The notes: a model not told the origin generated them from the sequence alone. Positions 8,047 through 17,101 are shown, counted from the stretch's first letter. The stretch is 64,000 nt of DNA from Hafnia alvei (GCF_964063325.1 NZ_OZ061315.1:1240001-1304000); one strand, 5' to 3'. Translations and numbers: made by a program.

Positions 8047-10004
8047 GTGCGATGGCGAAGATGAATCCCATTATTGAGCTGCGCCACGTGTACCGCGAAT
8101 TTGTTGCCGGTAACCAAACTCACGTGGTGCTCAATGATATTACGCTGACGATTGCGCAAGGCGAGATGGTTGCCATTATTGGTGCCTCTGGCTCCGGAAA
8201 ATCGACGCTGATGAACATTATTGGCTGCTTGGATAAATCCACGCGGGGCGAGGTTCTGATCAACGGGATCAGCGTTAACGAAACGGATAGCGATCGGCTT
8301 GCTGAGCTACGCAGCTGCTATCTCGGGTTTATATTCCAGCGCTATCACCTAATGCCCTATCTGACCGCAGAAGAAAACATCGCTATCCCCGCGTTGTATA
8401 CCGCCATGCCCGAAAGTGAACGCAAAGCGCGTATTCAGATGCTGGGGCAAAAATTGGGTTTGAAAAGTCGCTTGGGCTATCGCCCCGCGCAGCTTTCTGG
8501 CGGGCAGCAGCAGCGCGTAAGCATTTGCCGCGCGTTAATCAATGGCGCGCAGGTGATCCTCGCGGATGAGCCTACCGGCGCTTTGGATAGCGTTAGCGGT
8601 AAGGCTTTGATGGGCGTTCTTCATCAGCTGCATGCGGATGGTCATACGGTCATTATTGTCACGCACGATCACGGCGTTGCTAAACAGGCGCAGCGCATCG
8701 TTGAAATCAGCGACGGCCGCATTATCGCGGATGAAATCAATCAGTCCTGCCCCGAAGAGCGTTTGGCGCAGCATATTCCCGTGGTTCGAGATAATGGTCG
8801 AGCTTCGCTGTGGCGCAGCATTCATGAATCGATGCGGATGGCTTGGCGTTCTCTGCTGGGGCATCGCATGCGCACTTTTTTATCCATGCTTGGCATCATC
8901 ATTGGCATTTCATCGGTGGTGTCTTCAATGGCCGTGGGGGAAGGGGCGCGCCAAACCATCATGAATGAAATTGGCAAGTTAGGTAACACCACGCTAGAAA
9001 TTCGGCCGGGTACTGGCTGGGGCAGCAAGCGACCCGATATGGAACGTGCGCTGTCGCTCAATGACGTAGCGAGTCTGCGAAAGCAGCCGTGGGCAGAGGG
9101 CGTATCTCCGCAGGTGAGCAGCATGGCGACCGCAGTACGCAAAGGCTACGACTCGTCGATGATGTTATCCGGCGTATCACAGGATTTCTTTGCGCTACAG
9201 GGCATTCGTTTTATTCAAGGCAATGGGTTTACCGCTCGTGATGTTGCCGAGGGAGAACCGGTTCTGGTGCTGGATGAAACCAGCCGCGACACCCTGTTTC
9301 AAGATGGCGAAGATCCTCTCGGCCAAATTGTGCAGATTGCTGGTGCATCATGGCGCGTGGTGGGGGTGGCCGTGAAGCCAGGGCCAAAAGTGGTGGGCGG
9401 ATTTATGGCGGGATGGCTGCCCTATACTTCGCTGCAACAGCGTATTTCCGGCGACAAACCTTTAGAAGCCATCGTTCTGCGCTTTCAAGAATCCCTAACG
9501 CCTCAGGATGCGATGCAGACCGTTGAGCATCTGCTGACGCGTGAGCACGGCAAGAAAGACTTCTTCTCTCAAACCGACGATCAGCTCACCAAGGCGATGC
9601 AGAAAACCTCTGATTCGATGTCGCTGCTGATCACCGCGATTGCCGCTATTTCACTGCTGGTGGGCGGCGTCGGAGTGATGAATATCATGTTGGTTTCGGT
9701 AACGGAAAGAACCCATGAAATTGGGATCCGGCTTTCGGTGGGCGCGCGTCCCTCCGACATCATGCACCAGTTTTTAATCGAAGCCGTGATGATTTGCACC
9801 TTGGGCGGCCTTGTCGGCGTAGGTGGCTCGTGGATTGCGGCTCAGATTTTTGCTCTGATCACCGATGAATTTTCGATGGCGTTTACGTGGCTTCCCGTGG
9901 CGATCGCGTGCGCGTTCTCTGCGCTCATCGGTTTGACCTTCGGCTATTTTCCAGCACGCAGTGCGGCGAAGCTCAACCCCACAGAGGCACTGGCTCGCGA
10001 ATGA
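8043..10004 (+). CDS. MacB-like ABC transporter (ATPase plus permease)
   Basis: The 653-residue protein has an N-terminal ATPase (Walker A GASGSGKST near residue 48, signature LSGGQQQR, Walker B VILADEPTGALDS) followed by a MacB core: one membrane helix near 285, a large periplasmic domain, and three C-terminal helices from about 525 with the FtsX-like motif ERTHEIGIRLSVGAR. MacB-type mechanotransmitters move periplasmic substrates through a TolC-like channel. That makes this the second export step after the C39 exporter. The layout parallels PvdT in pyoverdine export, where periplasmic maturation precedes MacB-type efflux. Confidence 0.9.
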   Translation: MSAMAKMNPIIELRHVYREFVAGNQTHVVLNDITLTIAQGEMVAIIGASGSGKSTLMNIIGCLDKSTRGEVLINGISVNETDSDRLAELRSCYLGFIFQRYHLMPYLTAEENIAIPALYTAMPESERKARIQMLGQKLGLKSRLGYRPAQLSGGQQQRVSICRALINGAQVILADEPTGALDSVSGKALMGVLHQLHADGHTVIIVTHDHGVAKQAQRIVEISDGRIIADEINQSCPEERLAQHIPVVRDNGRASLWRSIHESMRMAWRSLLGHRMRTFLSMLGIIIGISSVVSSMAVGEGARQTIMNEIGKLGNTTLEIRPGTGWGSKRPDMERALSLNDVASLRKQPWAEGVSPQVSSMATAVRKGYDSSMMLSGVSQDFFALQGIRFIQGNGFTARDVAEGEPVLVLDETSRDTLFQDGEDPLGQIVQIAGASWRVVGVAVKPGPKVVGGFMAGWLPYTSLQQRISGDKPLEAIVLRFQESLTPQDAMQTVEHLLTREHGKKDFFSQTDDQLTKAMQKTSDSMSLLITAIAAISLLVGGVGVMNIMLVSVTERTHEIGIRLSVGARPSDIMHQFLIEAVMICTLGGLVGVGGSWIAAQIFALITDEFSMAFTWLPVAIACAFSALIGLTFGYFPARSAAKLNPTEALARE

Positions 10005-11398
10005 AACTTCATTACGTTATCTCCATCATTTTGCTGCTATCTGGATGCGGAAACCTGACGCGCAGTGACTATCAGCGTCCACAGATCTCTTATCCGACGC
10101 AGTGGCAGAAAAAAATGGCGCAAGATCCCAACGTGTTGGCATCGGGCTCGGCAAACTGGTGGCAAGGGTTTAACGATCCGCGTCTGACGCGGGTGGTTAA
10201 CCAAGTTCTTGCGAGCAATAACGATTTAGCCGCCGCGGCGATTACGCTTCAGCAGGCACGGGTAGCAGCTGGACTCACCAACACCAATTTAACCCCAGAC
10301 GTTTCGCTCGGAGGATCGGCCAGCAATAGTCAATCGGTGCGCCATCATTCGGCGGCGCAGGAGAGCTACGCGGCGTCTTTGTCGATCAATTATGAGCTGG
10401 ATTTGTGGGGGAAATTGGCTCGGGTACGTGAGCAAGGCGAGTGGCAGGCCACCGCGAGCGAGCAAGATTATCGGGCGACGGTGCTATCAACCATTGGGAC
10501 AACCGCGCAAATCTACTGGACTATCGCGTTGCTTAATCAGCAGATCGGTAATTTGCGCGATAGTTTGGAAATTGCCGAGCAAACGCTGGCGCAGATTGAG
10601 TCTTGGCATGCGGTGGGCAAAGTCGGTTTGCTCGACGTATTGCAGGCGCGCCAAACGTGTTTAAGTCGCCAGAATTCATTGCGGGCGCTGTTGCAGCAGC
10701 GCGAAGCCTCTCGCAATGCGTTGGCACTGCTTCTTAACCGTCCCGCAGAACAGCATGCCGATGAACTCGCCACGCTTAATACCGAACAACAGGTCGCTAT
10801 CGCTGCGGTCACGCCGCTGGCGGTCATTAGCCAGCGCCCTGATATTCAGGCAGCCGAGTCTCGTTTACGAGCGGCGCTGGCGGGCTACGACGCCGCGCGT
10901 CTGAGTTTTTATCCTTCGCTCTCGCTGGACGCGACCATGAACGCCGGAAGTCAGGTTTTCAGTCAGTGGTTTAACAATCCGACCCGCACCGTGGGCAGCG
11001 CTGTCGCGTTGCCGTTTATTCAGTGGAACACCGTGCAGCTCACCATCGAGCAGTCGAATTTGCAGATCAAGCAGGCGGCGGTGGCGTTTCGCCAGACGGC
11101 TTATACCGCGCTTTCTGAAGTGGATAACGCCATGGAGCAGCGGCTGAGTGCAGATGAACAGCGTGGCCGTTTACACCAATCGATAGCGTTAGGAAAACAG
11201 CGTTTAGCGTTAACTGAAAGCCGTTATCGAGCAGGTGCAGTGGACTACCAAACGTTGCTCGATGCGCAGGATGTGCAGCTCACATTGGAAAACAGCCTGA
11301 CGCAGGCTCAGTACGACTATCTCTATGCCACGCTACAGCTGTGGCTGGCACAGGGCGGCGGGAATTCGCAACCAAGGACAATCAAAAATGCAGCGTAA
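10001..11398 (+). CDS. NodT-type outer-membrane efflux lipoprotein
   Basis: Starting at the ATG that overlaps the macB-like stop, the product is 465 residues with a lipoprotein signal (LLLSGC, Cys18). Two repeats of the TolC/OprM fold follow: each contains long Ala/Gln-rich helices and motifs such as NYELDLWGK and SRYRAGAVDYQTLLDAQ. The family forms trimeric channels that complete tripartite pumps. It directly follows the adaptor and ATPase genes, so the cluster carries its own outer-membrane exit and need not rely on chromosomal TolC. Its 3' end overlaps the ketosynthase start. Confidence 0.88.
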   Translation: MKLHYVISIILLLSGCGNLTRSDYQRPQISYPTQWQKKMAQDPNVLASGSANWWQGFNDPRLTRVVNQVLASNNDLAAAAITLQQARVAAGLTNTNLTPDVSLGGSASNSQSVRHHSAAQESYAASLSINYELDLWGKLARVREQGEWQATASEQDYRATVLSTIGTTAQIYWTIALLNQQIGNLRDSLEIAEQTLAQIESWHAVGKVGLLDVLQARQTCLSRQNSLRALLQQREASRNALALLLNRPAEQHADELATLNTEQQVAIAAVTPLAVISQRPDIQAAESRLRAALAGYDAARLSFYPSLSLDATMNAGSQVFSQWFNNPTRTVGSAVALPFIQWNTVQLTIEQSNLQIKQAAVAFRQTAYTALSEVDNAMEQRLSADEQRGRLHQSIALGKQRLALTESRYRAGAVDYQTLLDAQDVQLTLENSLTQAQYDYLYATLQLWLAQGGGNSQPRTIKNAA

Positions 11399-12641
11399 TA
11401 ATGAGATGAAGCGCGTTGTGGTGACCGGCTATGGCGCAATCACGCCGCTGGGCTCAAATGCGCAGGCCAGCTGGCAGGCCATCATGGATTATCAGTTGGG
11501 CTATGGCTACGTGGATAAAACCGAACTGGGTATCAAGGCGCACTTTCTGGGGCTTATCGCGGAAGAACCCAGTCTAAAAGGCGTTCCGGCCGCGATCCGT
11601 CGGCGTTTGCCGCGTTTTGCTCGGCTGACGCTAGGCGCCGCGCGTGAGGCCATGAGCATGGCGTTTGGTGAAAATTCGCCGCTCGATTTCTACTCTCCCC
11701 TGATGTGTGGCGCCATTATGGGAACCGGCTGGGGTGGACTCGACGAAAGCTATTATGCTGCCAGAGAGTTTGCCTTGCAGGGCGTTTCCTCTCCGTTCAA
11801 CTGCTTTTACACCATGCCGAACGTGACGTCGGCTGCATGCAGCCAATATTGGAATCTGCGTGGCTATCAAAATACCGTTGTGGCCGCGTGCGCAACGGGA
11901 ACGGTCGCTATTGGCGATGCTTTCGAGGTTATCCGCAGCGGCCGCGCCAATATGATGCTCGCCGGTGCCGGTGAATCTTTAACGGGCGATGGTGCTGTGT
12001 GGAACATCGACGTGCTCGGCGCTTTGTGTCACGAGCCGAGCGATCCTCTGCGTGCAAGCTGCCCATTTAGCGCCCAGCGCAACGGTTTTGTGCTTTCAGA
12101 AGGCGCCAGCGTGCTGTGTTTGGAAGAGCGAGAAAGCGCGTTGGCACGAGGGGCCGCCATTTTAGGCGAAGTCACCGGATACGGTAATTTCTCCGATGCC
12201 TTTGATTTCACCTCTCCGGCGGAAGACTGCGTTGCCCGTGTGGCCACGATCAAGCATGCGTTAGAGCAAGCGGGGCTGGCACCGGAAGATCTGGACTATA
12301 TCAATGCCCATGGCACTTCTACGCCGCTTAACGATCTCAATGAAACCCAAGCGCTGAAGCTGGCTTTAGGCCAAACGGCGTATGCGATCCCAACGTCGAG
12401 CACCAAATCATATTCAGGCCACCTGATTGCTGCCGCAGGCGCTTTTGAAGCCATTATCTGTTTACAGACGATGCAGCACCAGATTATGCCCGCAACCGCG
12501 CATCTGACGGAGCCTGATCCTTTGTGCGATCTTGATTATATCGCTGAAGGACACCGGGCTGGGCGAGTGGCGCGTGCGCTGAACCTGAGTTTTGGCTTTG
12601 GCGGCGCGAATGCGGCATTGATTCTGGAGCAACATCCGTGA
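11388..12641 (+). CDS. Beta-ketoacyl-ACP synthase (FabF/KAS II type)
   Basis: The 417-residue thiolase-fold enzyme extends acyl-ACP with malonyl-ACP. The full catalytic set is present: Cys168 in VVAACATGT, His308 in NAHGTSTPLND, Lys340 and His345 in KSYSGHLIAAAG, and the C-terminal glycine-rich FGFGGANA. The start at 11388 is chosen because AAGGA lies nine bases upstream; the ATG at 11406 has no site. Only one ketosynthase is present, with no chain-length-factor partner. Host FabF lies elsewhere on the chromosome, so this copy is probably dedicated to the cluster product. Confidence 0.9.
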   Translation: MQRNNEMKRVVVTGYGAITPLGSNAQASWQAIMDYQLGYGYVDKTELGIKAHFLGLIAEEPSLKGVPAAIRRRLPRFARLTLGAAREAMSMAFGENSPLDFYSPLMCGAIMGTGWGGLDESYYAAREFALQGVSSPFNCFYTMPNVTSAACSQYWNLRGYQNTVVAACATGTVAIGDAFEVIRSGRANMMLAGAGESLTGDGAVWNIDVLGALCHEPSDPLRASCPFSAQRNGFVLSEGASVLCLEERESALARGAAILGEVTGYGNFSDAFDFTSPAEDCVARVATIKHALEQAGLAPEDLDYINAHGTSTPLNDLNETQALKLALGQTAYAIPTSSTKSYSGHLIAAAGAFEAIICLQTMQHQIMPATAHLTEPDPLCDLDYIAEGHRAGRVARALNLSFGFGGANAALILEQHP

Positions 12642-13414
12642 CTTCCGTTCAATACACTTTGGCAGATGCCAACCGCTGGGCCGAATTCTCCGGTGACTAT
12701 AACCCGATTCATTTTGATCTTGAGCTAGCGCGGCAGCGCGGTGAAGGCCTTAGGGTTCATGGTATGCGCGCACTGCTGGACATCAAGCAGGAGATTGCGC
12801 GTGCGGCTTTGGGCTTGGATGAGTCGGCGGCTTATCTACGCTGCGTCGCGCGATTACGCCAGCCGGTGTGGTGCGATACGCCCTATCAACTGATCGGTAC
12901 GGGACGAAAGGCTTCCATCGTTCATCCTGATTCAGGAACGGCGAGCATGTCATGTCAGGTGAGCGCGGTGCAGTCTCTGGTCGATGGTGATAAGGGAGAA
13001 AGTGGAACGCTTGAGGCTGAAGATATCATCCGCCACGGGCAGACGTTTGCTTCCTTACAGCCATATGCCCAGCAGTGGCAATTTTTGGACGCGCTGCTGT
13101 TTCGTTATCTGATTCATGATAGTGGGCTGCTGCGCCAGCAGGTGCTTTGCCACTATTTCCCCCAGAATGCGCTGGCGTCATTTGAGGCTATTTTTACCCA
13201 GTTTCCGGTGGTTCAGACTCATCAGGAACTGGTGTTCGATCGTCGCTTGCTCGCTTCATGGGCCAATCCGATTTCACCTGAAACGCTGGTTATCCACATT
13301 GAGCCGGCGTTACTCATCAACGATGCACCGGGCAGCGCGCTGGTGCGTATTGCCGCCCATACGCATTATCAGAATGCGTTTATCAGCAATGCGATTACGT
13401 TAAAAATTGGCTAA
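12638..13414 (+). CDS. Double-hotdog MaoC-like dehydratase
   Basis: The 258-residue protein begins at a GTG overlapping the ketosynthase stop (GTGA). The N-terminal hotdog carries the hydratase motif with Asp20 and His25 (FSGDYNPIHFD), spaced as in MaoC and R-specific enoyl hydratases. The C-terminal half (about 125-258) resembles a second hotdog without catalytic residues, as in two-domain hydratase 2 proteins. In this operon it would dehydrate 3-hydroxyacyl-ACP to enoyl-ACP. The N-terminal assignment is firm; the C-terminal fold is inferred from length and pattern. Confidence 0.72.
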   Translation: MTSVQYTLADANRWAEFSGDYNPIHFDLELARQRGEGLRVHGMRALLDIKQEIARAALGLDESAAYLRCVARLRQPVWCDTPYQLIGTGRKASIVHPDSGTASMSCQVSAVQSLVDGDKGESGTLEAEDIIRHGQTFASLQPYAQQWQFLDALLFRYLIHDSGLLRQQVLCHYFPQNALASFEAIFTQFPVVQTHQELVFDRRLLASWANPISPETLVIHIEPALLINDAPGSALVRIAAHTHYQNAFISNAITLKIG

Positions 13415-13441
13415 TTAGCCGCTGAATAATAAGGGAAAAAT

Positions 13442-13693
13442 ATGAGTCAGTATGATGTTATTTATGAAAAAGTGAGTGAGATGATTGCCGATGCCAAAGA
13501 TTTAGAGTGCGAAGAGATACAGCCCGATGCGCCTCTTGCGCTTCTTTCTTTGGATAGTTTGGACTACGTGGAACTGATCATCTTAGCCAAGCGAGAATTC
13601 GGTGTGACGCTAACCGCCGAACTCTTTATTCAGCATCCAAATATTACGCTGCGCGAAGTGTGTGAATTTATCGATAAGGAGTCAGTGGCCTAA
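13442..13693 (+). CDS. Acyl carrier protein
   Basis: This 83-residue acidic helical protein has the phosphopantetheine attachment Ser39 in the motif Leu-Asp-Ser-Leu-Asp (LSLDSLDYVEL). AAGGG precedes the ATG. It would carry the growing acyl chain for the ketosynthase, dehydratase and reductase around it. No phosphopantetheinyl transferase is encoded nearby, so activation would depend on AcpS or another host enzyme. Its stop is separated from the reductase start by a single base. Confidence 0.92.
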   Translation: MSQYDVIYEKVSEMIADAKDLECEEIQPDAPLALLSLDSLDYVELIILAKREFGVTLTAELFIQHPNITLREVCEFIDKESVA

Positions 13694-13694
13694 C

Positions 13695-14432
13695 ATGACG
13701 CAGAAATGGGTATTGATCACCGGCGGCAGTCGGGGAATCGGGCAGACGCTGGTCACTGAATTACTGCCCCGTTGGAATGTGGTATTTACGGGTCGCAGCG
13801 CGGAAAGCTTGGTGGGAACGCAGAGAAGAGCCGAAAATCTTCAAACTGACACCTGGGTACAAGGCTATGCCTGCGATGGGAAAAATGAACAACAGGTTGC
13901 CCTGCTGGCCCAACGATTAGTCGATAAATTTGGCGCACCGAGCGCCATTATTCACAATGCTGGAGTGACGCGAGACGCACTGCATATACATCAAGACGCT
14001 GAGATTTGGCGTGATGTATTGGAGACCAATCTGGTGGCGATTATCAATTGGAACCGCATATTGCTTCCGGCGATGATGCTGCAAGGGCAGGGGGCGGTGG
14101 TGTTGATGTCTTCGGTGAGCGCTATCAAGGGAAACCGTGGTCAGACCGCCTATGCGGCGAGCAAAGCGGCAATGATGGGGCTTGCGCGTTCGTTGGCGTG
14201 CGAAGTGGGGCGTTTTGGCATTCGGGTCAACTGCTTGGCGCCGGGGCTTATCGATAGCGGTATGACTCAAGCTATGCCTGAATCTAAGCTGAAAGCCATG
14301 CGACAGGAGATCCCGCTGCGCCGTTTAGGGCATCCGCATGAAGTTGCTAAAGCGGCAGAGTTTTTAATTGGTGAAAATAGCCATTACTTAACGGGACAAA
14401 CGCTTATTCTCGATGGCGGGCTGTCCGCTTAA
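13695..14432 (+). CDS. 3-oxoacyl-ACP reductase (FabG-like SDR)
   Basis: The 245-residue short-chain dehydrogenase has the NADPH motif TGGSRGIG (residues 9-16), NNAG-like HNAG (87-90), and catalytic Ser140, Tyr153 and Lys157 (YAASK). The C-terminus LTGQTLILDGG is typical of FabG. It would reduce 3-ketoacyl-ACP in the cluster pathway. The set then contains elongation, ketoreduction and dehydration but no enoyl reductase, acyltransferase or thioesterase. It is the last gene of the run; a convergent gene follows after 33 bases with no clear terminator. Confidence 0.9.
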   Translation: MTQKWVLITGGSRGIGQTLVTELLPRWNVVFTGRSAESLVGTQRRAENLQTDTWVQGYACDGKNEQQVALLAQRLVDKFGAPSAIIHNAGVTRDALHIHQDAEIWRDVLETNLVAIINWNRILLPAMMLQGQGAVVLMSSVSAIKGNRGQTAYAASKAAMMGLARSLACEVGRFGIRVNCLAPGLIDSGMTQAMPESKLKAMRQEIPLRRLGHPHEVAKAAEFLIGENSHYLTGQTLILDGGLSA

Positions 14433-14465
14433 TGGCCTGAGCATATCGATTCACTAAGTATGTTT

Positions 14466-15659
14466 TTATTCGTGCTTTTCGCGATTTAACGCGTGGTTGA
14501 GTTTATCGATATGTTGCACCAATGCGCGTCTTTCACGCGTCGTTACCTGATAAATTTGCACCAACATGGCGGCGCGATCGCAGGCTAGACGAAAAAGAGC
14601 TGGTGGTATTTCACTTTGCCGTACGGCCAGTTTTAAATCAGCGATAAGTTCATGGGTAGAAAGCTTTTTTTCTAGCGCCAAAGCGGTTCGATGGCTGACG
14701 GATAAAATATCTTGTTCGGCAGAGCCGCTTGTTCTTTCTTCTTTAGAGGATGACAGCAACATGCACCATTCAGCGATATCACTCATTCCTTCAATCGGTT
14801 GAAGTATCTCCCAAATATGCTGAGGGGAGTTTGGTGAACTTCGATCGAGGCTGTCTATGTTGTGCAAAAAGCCAGCGATTTCTGTTTTTAGACACTGTGT
14901 GGGGGAAATACCTGATTCTTTTGCCAGATAACCCGCCAGACGTCCCACTACCAGTGAATGGCAATCATCATCTTCGCTGAATTGATCGATGATAAAAGCC
15001 AGCAAATTCATAATATCGCGGAAGTTATGCAACGAGATTGTATTGTTATGAATCCGGGGGATTTCTCTAATGTAATCTAGGTAGTTAGAGGATTGAATCA
15101 CAGACCAAAAATCATCACGTGCAGCGATTTTCGTAAAGGCTTGAATAAATTCAGGTTTATACAATACATTGATGCCTTCCTGAATTTTCTTTGTTAGCAC
15201 ATCGCGTAGAGCAAACAGATCTTGGTGTCGATATTGTGCCAGCAGCACATCAATACGATCGGCCAAGTAGATAATGTGGCTTTCTTCGGGCACTTGCTCA
15301 CCGTCAATAATGCTGCCGGTGCCGTAATCCCAGCTGGTGTGATGATAGCGAACAAAATCGCTAAGCGGTTTGAATAGTGGAATATGAGCTAATAACAAAC
15401 CACCTATAAGCGCATGATTGTTATGATCATTATCATAATAGCTGAGCGGCGCTAGTCTGGACTGCTCATTCAGGCCGCCGATATCATGTAACAGCGCAGC
15501 CAGAAGCGTTTGACGACAGCTTGCGGGTGAGAACGACGCTTCTTTGGCTAAATGCCAAGCAATGAATGCCGTTCGAACATGATGCATGTTCAGCTTTGGG
15601 TTTATCATATCAATGGTTTTCGATATGCAGGCTAATGTGTGTATTAGGTTTATATCCAT
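14466..15659 (-). CDS. HD-GYP-like protein, probably degenerate
   Basis: The 397-residue cytoplasmic protein has an N-terminal HD domain with His27, His58-Asp59 (LLHDIGG), His82, His91 and His106-His107 (RYHHTSWD), the ligand pattern of HD-GYP phosphodiesterases. The GYP triplet is replaced by Gly-Thr-Gly (113-115), so c-di-GMP hydrolysis is uncertain. A second, weaker HD-like half (about 225-330, with FLHN instead of LLHD) follows. It lies next to membrane and PapI-like regulators and near a fimbrial operon, where c-di-GMP turnover often controls expression. It is convergent with the reductase gene. Confidence 0.65.
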   Translation of the reverse strand: MDINLIHTLACISKTIDMINPKLNMHHVRTAFIAWHLAKEASFSPASCRQTLLAALLHDIGGLNEQSRLAPLSYYDNDHNNHALIGGLLLAHIPLFKPLSDFVRYHHTSWDYGTGSIIDGEQVPEESHIIYLADRIDVLLAQYRHQDLFALRDVLTKKIQEGINVLYKPEFIQAFTKIAARDDFWSVIQSSNYLDYIREIPRIHNNTISLHNFRDIMNLLAFIIDQFSEDDDCHSLVVGRLAGYLAKESGISPTQCLKTEIAGFLHNIDSLDRSSPNSPQHIWEILQPIEGMSDIAEWCMLLSSSKEERTSGSAEQDILSVSHRTALALEKKLSTHELIADLKLAVRQSEIPPALFRLACDRAAMLVQIYQVTTRERRALVQHIDKLNHALNREKHE

Positions 15660-15716
15660 GATTATTTTTATTTGAGGTGAGTGGTTTTTATGTTTTTTCT
15701 TTTAATTAATAACTAG

Positions 15717-16190
15717 TTATCTTACGTGACAACCATACTGTGGAAAAATTGAGTTACCGAATAGCATGACGCCATCATAAGATTTGTTAATGTAAATGAT
15801 GCGGTTTTTATCGCTGTTACTAAAAAAAAGTTCAGAGGCGGTATTATCATCAATGTTGTCGGAGTCGTATCGAGAGGTCTTTATCGCCGTCACTTTATAG
15901 AGGTGAAAGGTTTTGTTGTAGGCTTTGTAGGTAACCTGAATGCTTCGGGAAATAATGTATCGTTCATTGTTGCGGGTTAATAAACCATCAACATTAATAA
16001 AGAGATAGTTTTGTGATGTTTCTATCGAGAGCATACCTGTTGAAATGGTATGCATATCGTTAATGTTTTGCTCAATAGAGAAGTCTGCGTCGCAGATAAA
16101 ACTATCTGGTGCATGATATTTTAATACGGCCCATAAAATCACCACCGTAGAGCAGAGAAATATGATAGATAGATAAATTTTCTTATGCAT
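15717..16190 (-). CDS. FidL-like membrane protein, partner of the adjacent regulator
   Basis: Using the ATG at 16190, which overlaps the regulator stop by eight bases, the product is 157 residues. It has one N-terminal membrane helix (about 5-22) and a periplasmic domain of about 130 residues. This resembles FidL/YqeJ proteins, which are encoded next to a CadC/ToxR-like regulator, as in E. coli yqeI-yqeJ. It probably modulates the regulator from the periplasm. An upstream in-frame ATG at 16241 lies inside the regulator gene and is less likely. Confidence 0.6.
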   Translation of the reverse strand: MHKKIYLSIIFLCSTVVILWAVLKYHAPDSFICDADFSIEQNINDMHTISTGMLSIETSQNYLFINVDGLLTRNNERYIISRSIQVTYKAYNKTFHLYKVTAIKTSRYDSDNIDDNTASELFFSNSDKNRIIYINKSYDGVMLFGNSIFPQYGCHVR

Positions 16191-16932
16191 TTTTCTTTTC
16201 TCTATAATAGTGACTTGTACACCTGTTTTTTTCTTCATCACATTCTGTAATGAAAATCTGGATGTTGGTTCCTAGAACACTATTTCTCTGTTTTTTATAA
16301 ATGTAGAGCTTTTTCTTACTCGAACAGTCAAGCTTATCTAAGGACAAATGTCCCAACTGCTCATTATTTATCACATCATTAAACGGAAGGTTTGAAGGTA
16401 TAAATATAATACAGCTTTCTTTTGTGATCTTTTTAATTCCTACCTCTTTATTGTTATTTGTGAACTTAATAATAACCGTGAGTAACAAAAAAAGAAGGGT
16501 GATTATTGTTGCTGATATTGCTATAGGGCGCAACCAAGAATCCATTTTTTCAGTTTTTTCTTGCTTTATTGGTGTAGGTGTAAAAAAAGAATTGTATTCT
16601 TGATCGCACGTAATGATGGCATCTTCAGCAATTTTAAAACCAATTCTTGGCACGGTAATGATGATGTTTTTTTGAATGCCGAGATGGTTCATATTTTTTC
16701 TTAACGTAGAGATATACTGGTTTAGATTGCTGTTAGATGCTCTAGCACCATATTTGTCAAATACGGACTGAAATATTTCCCCGCGAGAGAGAATATCACT
16801 ACGGTGCTGCAGTAACTCAGTAAGTAGACGATTAGAGGTTTGCGATAGTTCGATACAATCTCCGGTAATAATATTGACCAGTGACGCATCTTCAGTATCA
16901 AAGGTGACAAATCCCTCTATATCGAACCTCAT
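16183..16932 (-). CDS. CadC/ToxR-like membrane-bound transcriptional regulator
   Basis: The 249-residue protein has an OmpR-type winged helix (about 1-105: SNLNQYISTLRKNMNHLGI...IITVPRIGFKI), one transmembrane helix (about 130-155), and a short periplasmic region. Such regulators bind DNA while staying in the inner membrane. The start at 16932 is supported by GGAG seven bases upstream; the ATG at 16944 lacks a site. It overlaps the FidL-like gene and is divergent from the PapI-like gene, suggesting a shared regulatory region at 16933-17101. The likely target is the fimbrial locus. Confidence 0.8.
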   Translation of the reverse strand: MRFDIEGFVTFDTEDASLVNIITGDCIELSQTSNRLLTELLQHRSDILSRGEIFQSVFDKYGARASNSNLNQYISTLRKNMNHLGIQKNIIITVPRIGFKIAEDAIITCDQEYNSFFTPTPIKQEKTEKMDSWLRPIAISATIITLLFLLLTVIIKFTNNNKEVGIKKITKESCIIFIPSNLPFNDVINNEQLGHLSLDKLDCSSKKKLYIYKKQRNSVLGTNIQIFITECDEEKNRCTSHYYREKKNA

Positions 16933-17101
16933 GTTAATCTCCATACTAAATCAAGTTTTTTTAGCTTGGTTAGGTTTTTAATATAAAAAACACATAAATA
17001 TCAGGTAAAAATATCGTTATTATTGATTTCCTGGGCTAATCTTGCTGCCTATGCAGGCGGGAAGCATACTGGGGCTCATTTGATAACAAGGAGCTCGGCA
17101 A

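Noticed and set aside
6886..11398. Simple macrolide-resistance MacAB-TolC operon
   Set aside because: The genes overlap the C39 exporter and ketosynthase on either side, so a dedicated role in the cluster is more likely than a general drug pump.
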